Positions 13,501-16,946 of a DNA stretch of 16,946 nucleotides are shown here, piece after piece. Positions within the stretch are counted from its first letter, which is position 1. The number at the start of each line of letters is the position of its first letter. The position numbers were made by a program, and so were the translations under genes. Origin of the DNA: Candidatus Rifleibacteriota bacterium (GTDB taxonomy: Bacteria; UBP17; UBA6191; JACPRK01); assembly GCA_016213865.1 (NCBI GenBank), contig JACQZL010000064.1, forward strand, positions 1 to 16,946. The letters are read 5' to 3'. Below the pieces are notes generated by a model that saw only the letters and a program-made list of their open reading frames with translations, had not been told where the DNA came from and made no database searches.

Positions 13501-16500
13501 GAAGTCCACGTACCGCGCCGAGGCCGGGAGCAGCATGGCCTGCTCGAGGGCCCCGCAGCCCGTGGTGGCGTTGGTGACGAGGGCCACCTGGCCACCCGTC
13601 GTCGACGTCGTCGTGGCCGTCCCGAGAACCGACCAGTAGTCCAGCTCATGCCTGAAGTCACCGTTGACCGGCACCTCCTCGCGGGCCGGCAACAGCGCGG
13701 TGACCGCTATCCGCTGCGAGGAGGTTGCTCCAGCCGGATCGCGCGCCAGGAACGTGAACCAGTAGGTCGCGGGCGTCGTCGGCATGAAGCCGGTCAGCGA
13801 CTCCCCGCGGGCGCCCACCCGAGCGCGCCCCAGCCGCACCAGTGGGCCCGGCTCATCGGCAAACCACTCGGTTGCCAGGGTCTGGCCCTCGGGATCGGTG
13901 GCTACTCCGGTCAGCATCACAGGTTCGTTGACCAAGGCTGGCCCGCCGACGGACGCGACCACGCTGTCGATGAGCGGCGGCGAGTTGCCCGCGACTGTCA
14001 CTTGAACCGTGCTGGTGGCGCTGGCTCCCGCGGGATCCACCACCGCGAGCTGGAACTCGTAGGTGCCGGCGGCCGCCAGGACGACTGTCGTCACCGGGCT
14101 CGTGGCGTTGCCCAGAACCACCTCGAGACCGGCAGTCTGGGTCCACGCGTAGGTCAGCGGGTCGCCGTCGGGATCGGAGCTGGCGCTTCCGTCGAGGACA
14201 GCCACGCCACCCTGTTCGGAAGCGAGGGTTGCGTGCGCCACTGCCACCGGCGGCGAGTTGATCTGGATCGCCACGTCTCTCGAGTTGTTCTCCTCGACGT
14301 ACTCCGCCACTTGCCCGTAGGGATCGAGGCTGAGCCGGAACACGTGCACGCCGCTCGCATAACCCGGCAGCGTGGTGGAGAACAGCTCGCGGCCGGTCTC
14401 GGCCCCGAGCAGACCCAGGTGCACATAGCCGGTGGCGACGATCGTGCCGTCCACCGACAGGAGCCAGCCAAACGCCCCTGTCTGGGCCCCGCCCAGGTTG
14501 GACACGGTGGCCTGGATCTGGAGCGACTCATTTGCGGCCGGACGGGAAGGCGTGACCACGAGACTCGCCACCTGCAGGTCGGGCCACGACTGGGCTTCCT
14601 CGGGCAGGCTGGTGCCGGACGTCAGCTCGTACCAGCCCGCGTAGCCACTGACCTGGACCAGGACCTCGGCTGCCGCGGGGAGGTTCTCGAGGACCAGCAC
14701 GGAGCTTCCGTCGGCCGCGGCCTGGGCCTGGCCCAGGAACCTCAACTCGGTTCCGGACAGGCTGAAGCACTGCACGGCCGGCGGCCTCACGCCGCTGGTC
14801 GTACTGCTTGCCCTGAGCGACAGCAGACCGCCGGCGACCGCCGGCAAGCGGTACCAGTCGTCGTCGCCGGTCCGGTCGATGGTCAGCTTGTCGAGTCGTC
14901 CAAACGGTGCCGTGGCAGCCGCCTGGACCGTGTCGTTTTGCTCGAAGCGGTCAGGTGGCGGCGTGCCCTCGACGGTCAGGAAGTAGGCCCCGACCTGGCC
15001 GGCCGACGAACTGATCGCGAAGAGCTGAGTGCCGTCGCTCTGGGGCGTGAACTCGACCCGCCCGCGGCTCGAGTAGCCGATTGTCGCTGCCTGGAACGTC
15101 ACGTCGAGCGAATCGAAGACGGACGAGTAGGTCAGGATGTACGGAACCCCACCCAGGACCTCCACCCGGAACCAGTCGACGTCCGTGGAGGTGCCCAGTT
15201 CGCCGCGGCCCGAGCCCATCCCGACGAACACCTCGTCTTCAGGCGAGCGGGTCGCGGAAGCGGTGTCCGGATGGTCGTCCGGCGGCGGTGGGCGCACGAC
15301 GATGGTGCCCACCTGGGTCCGCACGTTCACGGGGAGTGCGTCCGGAGTGGACGCCGCGGCATTGAGCGGCGTCAAGGCCAACGTGGTGTTCGCCGTGGCC
15401 GCCGCGCCGACGCGGAAGAAGAGCTGCGCCAGCTCACCGTCTGCGAACGCCTGGCCGGCGCTGCCGGTGGCTACCAGGCGAACCGTATCGGTCGCCACGA
15501 GGCCGAAGGTGACGCTGCCACCGCCCAGGCTCGAACCGCGCTGGCCATCCTCGAAGGTGAGCCCCGAGGTCCCGGCCCGGAATCGAACGTCCATCTGCAG
15601 GGTCCCTACCCCGAGCGGGCCGGTGTTCAGCAAGGAGACCGCCACGGACTTGCGCTCACCTGCATGTGCAGTCTCGTTCGAGATGCAAACGAGCGGCCCT
15701 GGCACCTCGACCGACACGGAGCCCGTCGACGTCGCCTGGTTGTTCGACTCGTCGTACTCCCAGAAGATGTCGCCCGCGTCCAGCGCCACGGCCACGCGGT
15801 AGCTGCCCGTCCGCAGGCCGTGCGGCACGGGGAGCATGACCGACTTGGTGTGAGTGCCAGCGGCCGCGTTCGGGAAGGTCGCAGTACCCAGGAAGACCGC
15901 CGTCGTGAGGCCGTCCTGGGCCGAAGAGACCAGATAGAGGTTCGCTCCGAAGGTCGCCTGGGTCGACACGGGGCTGTCGCAGCGTGCCGTCAGGCTGACG
16001 GCAATCGTCCCCTCGGCGGCCGCGGTGGCATTGAGCGGCACCGGTGCCAGGGCCACCAGGTCGAGCGGTGGCGTCCGGATGAACCGGACGTCGTCCAGGA
16101 CGACGGCCGTGTCGCCGGTCGCCGACTTGTCGTCACTCACGGCGAAGCGCACGGTCGCCGTCTGCCCGGCCAGGTGCGCCACGGAAAGGGCCGCAAAGCG
16201 GGTCCCCGTGTGCCTCGCGAACCCGAACTGGTTGAAGCTCGTGAGGCCGGACCTGGTATCGACCATGAGGCTGGCGTCGCCGGCATAGGCCGTGAACCGG
16301 TCGTTGAAGAAGCTGTTCGCACCTTCGTTGGTCTGGAAGTCGTAACGGAAAGCCAGCCATCGGGCCGAGGAGGGGACCCGGCTCGACTGGCTCAGGCTCG
16401 ACGTGGTCACCGCGCTGCCCGTGTTACTGATACGAGCCGAGAGGTTCGTCGCGGGCCCGAACGCGACCGGATAGGAGACCACCCGGGTGTCGCCAACGCT

Positions 16501-16946
16501 GCTCCAGGCTGCCAGATCGGCGTTCTGGAAGTTGCCGTTCACGGGTCGCTCGGAACCCGGAGCGGGACTCACCCTGCGCACTCGGCCGCGTCCCCACTCT
16601 GCCAGGTACGTCCGGCCCGCGGCGTCGAAGCTGAGGTCCCACGTTTCGCTCAGGGCCATCTCCGTCGGGCGGCTCCCGTCACCGGGATCGGCCGTCCCGC
16701 CGCCGACCACGATCTCCGGGGAGGACAAGTCGAGAGGCGGCTGCAACCTGCGGACGCTGTCGCTGAAGCTGCCGCTGGTGTAGTAGAGGCTACCCTGGTT
16801 CCACTCCAGGGCGCCCACCCGCTCGCCGGGCAGGAGCGACGAAAGCGCCGAGCCGGCGGCGTCGTAACGGAGGATGCCGTTGCCGAACGTCGCGGCATAG
16901 AAGACGCCGCCGTCGTAAGCCATGTAGTTGAACACGGGGATGTCCC
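10555..16946 (-). CDS. Giant multidomain secreted protein, 5' end beyond the right edge
   Basis: The frame is open through the right edge; residues are numbered from 16935 (a GTG, not necessarily the start), giving 2126 residues to the TAG. Order: NHL-type propeller end 1-127 (GGGTADPGDG, DAAGRTYLAEWGRGRVRRVSP); jellyroll-like domain 128-286 (VNGNF to LDDVRF); CARDB 288-405; cohesin-like domain 412-548; two PPC (pre-peptidase C-terminal) domains 553-655 and 658-772; CARDB 783-892; two PKD domains 893-1082 (SSDPDGDPLTYAW in the first); second jellyroll-like domain 1087-1240; CARDB 1245-1355; three choice-of-anchor D repeats 1365-1673; CARDB 1674-1800; two divergent InlB B-type repeats 1801-1952 (GYEFNGWTG, TTVTANF); and two copies of a WTGSAY / PTFNNF / GYF-K motif 1955-2126. 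No catalytic domain is seen. The protein is presumably exported, but the signal peptide would lie outside the window. An adhesin or extracellular scaffold is inferred from the domain mix. Confidence 0.9.
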   Translation of the reverse strand, partial: DIPVFNYMAYDGGVFYAATFGNGILRYDAAGSALSSLLPGERVGALEWNQGSLYYTSGSFSDSVRRLQPPLDLSSPEIVVGGGTADPGDGSRPTEMALSETWDLSFDAAGRTYLAEWGRGRVRRVSPAPGSERPVNGNFQNADLAAWSSVGDTRVVSYPVAFGPATNLSARISNTGSAVTTSSLSQSSRVPSSARWLAFRYDFQTNEGANSFFNDRFTAYAGDASLMVDTRSGLTSFNQFGFARHTGTRFAALSVAHLAGQTATVRFAVSDDKSATGDTAVVLDDVRFIRTPPLDLVALAPVPLNATAAAEGTIAVSLTARCDSPVSTQATFGANLYLVSSAQDGLTTAVFLGTATFPNAAAGTHTKSVMLPVPHGLRTGSYRVAVALDAGDIFWEYDESNNQATSTGSVSVEVPGPLVCISNETAHAGERKSVAVSLLNTGPLGVGTLQMDVRFRAGTSGLTFEDGQRGSSLGGGSVTFGLVATDTVRLVATGSAGQAFADGELAQLFFRVGAAATANTTLALTPLNAAASTPDALPVNVRTQVGTIVVRPPPPDDHPDTASATRSPEDEVFVGMGSGRGELGTSTDVDWFRVEVLGGVPYILTYSSVFDSLDVTFQAATIGYSSRGRVEFTPQSDGTQLFAISSSAGQVGAYFLTVEGTPPPDRFEQNDTVQAAATAPFGRLDKLTIDRTGDDDWYRLPAVAGGLLSLRASSTTSGVRPPAVQCFSLSGTELRFLGQAQAAADGSSVLVLENLPAAAEVLVQVSGYAGWYELTSGTSLPEEAQSWPDLQVASLVVTPSRPAANESLQIQATVSNLGGAQTGAFGWLLSVDGTIVATGYVHLGLLGAETGRELFSTTLPGYASGVHVFRLSLDPYGQVAEYVEENNSRDVAIQINSPPVAVAHATLASEQGGVAVLDGSASSDPDGDPLTYAWTQTAGLEVVLGNATSPVTTVVLAAAGTYEFQLAVVDPAGASATSTVQVTVAGNSPPLIDSVVASVGGPALVNEPVMLTGVATDPEGQTLATEWFADEPGPLVRLGRARVGARGESLTGFMPTTPATYWFTFLARDPAGATSSQRIAVTALLPAREEVPVNGDFRHELDYWSVLGTATTTSTTGGQVALVTNATTGCGALEQAMLLPASARYVDFAYDFLTNEAPNQSSYNDDFRVRINGEDVLPAPVDSYAGFEASAPGTGFARHTGWRRASVEVSRFAGRQIVLRFEVNDANDTTVDSGVALDDVILVTLVRPDVAAVSVNAAAATTRGTTLPLSFTLAASDANSTPVTFASELWLAPASTQQGQLRLGQVWTHGLAPGAVTTVSAAYRIPETLPIGQYRVVLVADSSGALDESDESNNRASSGPVLITEPVAGPTIQLSAAALDFGNVAVNGTRQLVLTVSNVGGQDLVLQTLLVDGARFSLANPPALPKTVEPGGETALTVVFSPAAVGAVAGALTIGSNGVNGTQTVAFSGTGTGAVLAVSASSVGFGDVRVGNSATRTFLVTNTGNVNLNVNTLASSSARFAVTTPTLPLTLAPRATRTVYVRYSPAALGASSGTLTFGSNALAPVPTVAVSGRGIGAVAVVSPASLTFGTVPVGTSAERSLTVSNSGNVALSVASCSSNNSRFVLVSALPVSVPAGGSQALTVRFTPLAAGPVSGALTLTSDALTPISAVSASGTGATTVLKPDLIAEAVLPGLSGVSLGATLPLTYQLRRDSQTTGNLTTTVLFYLSVDTALSPSSDLLVGNVLVSDIAPGSTRRATASFNLPGTIATGSYYLLMRISPGNEQNVENNVVASASTLTVRNPRLAVVVNPAAAGSVSAQPVSADGLYAPGTVVTLLATPAAGYEFNGWTGSVSDGTATTTTVMVQSDTTVTANFRTETCVLTLAVSPAGSGTVSRVPSSADGRYARGTVVFLQANSNTGFVFHNWSGGVTGTSPTATLTIEQSTTVTANFAPTESEGQFIHTISTGFNSVALAVDPTPAITKAIGLVDFFATAGAGVSRAVRWTGSAYQTFNRATPTFNNFTVRPVDGYFLKSSTNTSVAMEGPEAQVNSLTLSTGFNFVNGIAFKRMNLNTAREVVEYINREGGSVTRLLKWTGSAYVTFNLSFPTFNNFAIEKGRGYFAKSTSNAMV
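10562..11070 (-). repeat. Two-copy WTGSAY / GYF-K repeat at the C-terminus of the giant protein
   Basis: Two units of about 85 residues share STGFN near the start, then WTGSAY-TFN, PTFNNF and GYF-KS at the end. The second unit also contains VVEYINREGGSVTRLLKW. The unit resembles the 'GWN-L ... W ... F-I--GKGYFV' beta units of large secreted proteins. The second copy ends a few residues before the TAG. Confidence 0.7.
11915..12842 (-). repeat. Three choice-of-anchor D repeats in the giant protein
   Basis: Three tandem units of about 103 residues have the same signature as the 16-unit array in the downstream giant gene: ALDFGNV, VGFGDV and LTFGTV turns, SNVGG, TNTGN and SNSGN strands, and F-SGTGTG or SGRG ends. 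Homology to that array shows that the two giant genes draw on the same repeat family. Confidence 0.8.
12870..13678 (-). repeat. Second copy of the jellyroll-CARDB cassette
   Basis: VPVNGDF opens a jellyroll-like domain that contains SARYVDFAYDF-TNE, FARHTG and GVALDDVIL. A CARDB domain ending DESDESNNRASSG follows. The order and landmarks match the copy at 15720-16554. Confidence 0.7.
15720..16554 (-). repeat. First copy of the jellyroll-CARDB cassette
   Basis: RPVNGNF opens a jellyroll-like domain that contains SARWLAFRYDFQTNE, FARHTG and VVLDDVRF. A CARDB domain ending EYDESNNQATSTG follows. It is a diverged duplicate of 12870-13678 within the same gene. Confidence 0.7.

Overview
The window is a GC-rich bacterial segment (GC-biased third codon positions throughout) in which every gene I can support lies on the minus strand, so transcription runs right to left. 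It carries no rRNA, tRNA, CRISPR array, transposase or recognisable enzyme. It is a cluster of very large repetitive exported proteins with accessory secreted proteins, as found in environmental bacteria with big, repeat-rich secretomes (Acidobacteriota, Chloroflexota, Planctomycetota, Myxococcota or uncultured relatives). The lineage cannot be fixed from this sequence.

Layout in transcription order. (1) 16946 to 10555: a giant multidomain protein, open at the right edge so its start is missing. It runs NHL-type propeller, jellyroll-like domain, CARDB, cohesin-like domain, two PPC domains, CARDB, two PKD domains, second jellyroll-like domain plus CARDB, three choice-of-anchor D repeats, CARDB, two InlB B-type repeats, and two copies of a WTGSAY / PTFNNF / GYF-K motif. 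(2) The frame is closed by one TAG at 10555-10557 and continues open in the same frame to 9904. That tail encodes a two-domain module (FN3/purple-acid-phosphatase-N-like plus carboxypeptidase-regulatory-like) with no start codon or ribosome binding site of its own. (3) 9883-9149: a small secreted protein made of the same module, 20 nt downstream with a good SD. (4) 9064-1247: a 2605-residue exported protein with the same module at its N-terminus, then 16 choice-of-anchor D repeats, five PKD-like domains and a Gly-Gly-Gly-Cys / hydrophobic / Arg C-terminal sorting signal. (5) After a strong GNRA-capped hairpin, 1126-461: a signal-peptide-bearing coiled-coil protein. (6) After tandem hairpins and roughly 400 nt without a recognisable gene, a further minus-strand gene begins at position 6 behind a perfect Shine-Dalgarno sequence and leaves the window.

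Taken together this looks like an operon-like locus for an extracellular or cell-surface assembly: two giant adhesin- or scaffold-like polypeptides, one of them probably anchored through its C-terminal signal, linked by a module that recurs in three consecutive reading frames. The most notable oddity is the lone in-frame TAG that appears to interrupt one long gene. It could be a nonsense mutation, a base error or stop-codon readthrough; the sequence alone cannot decide.
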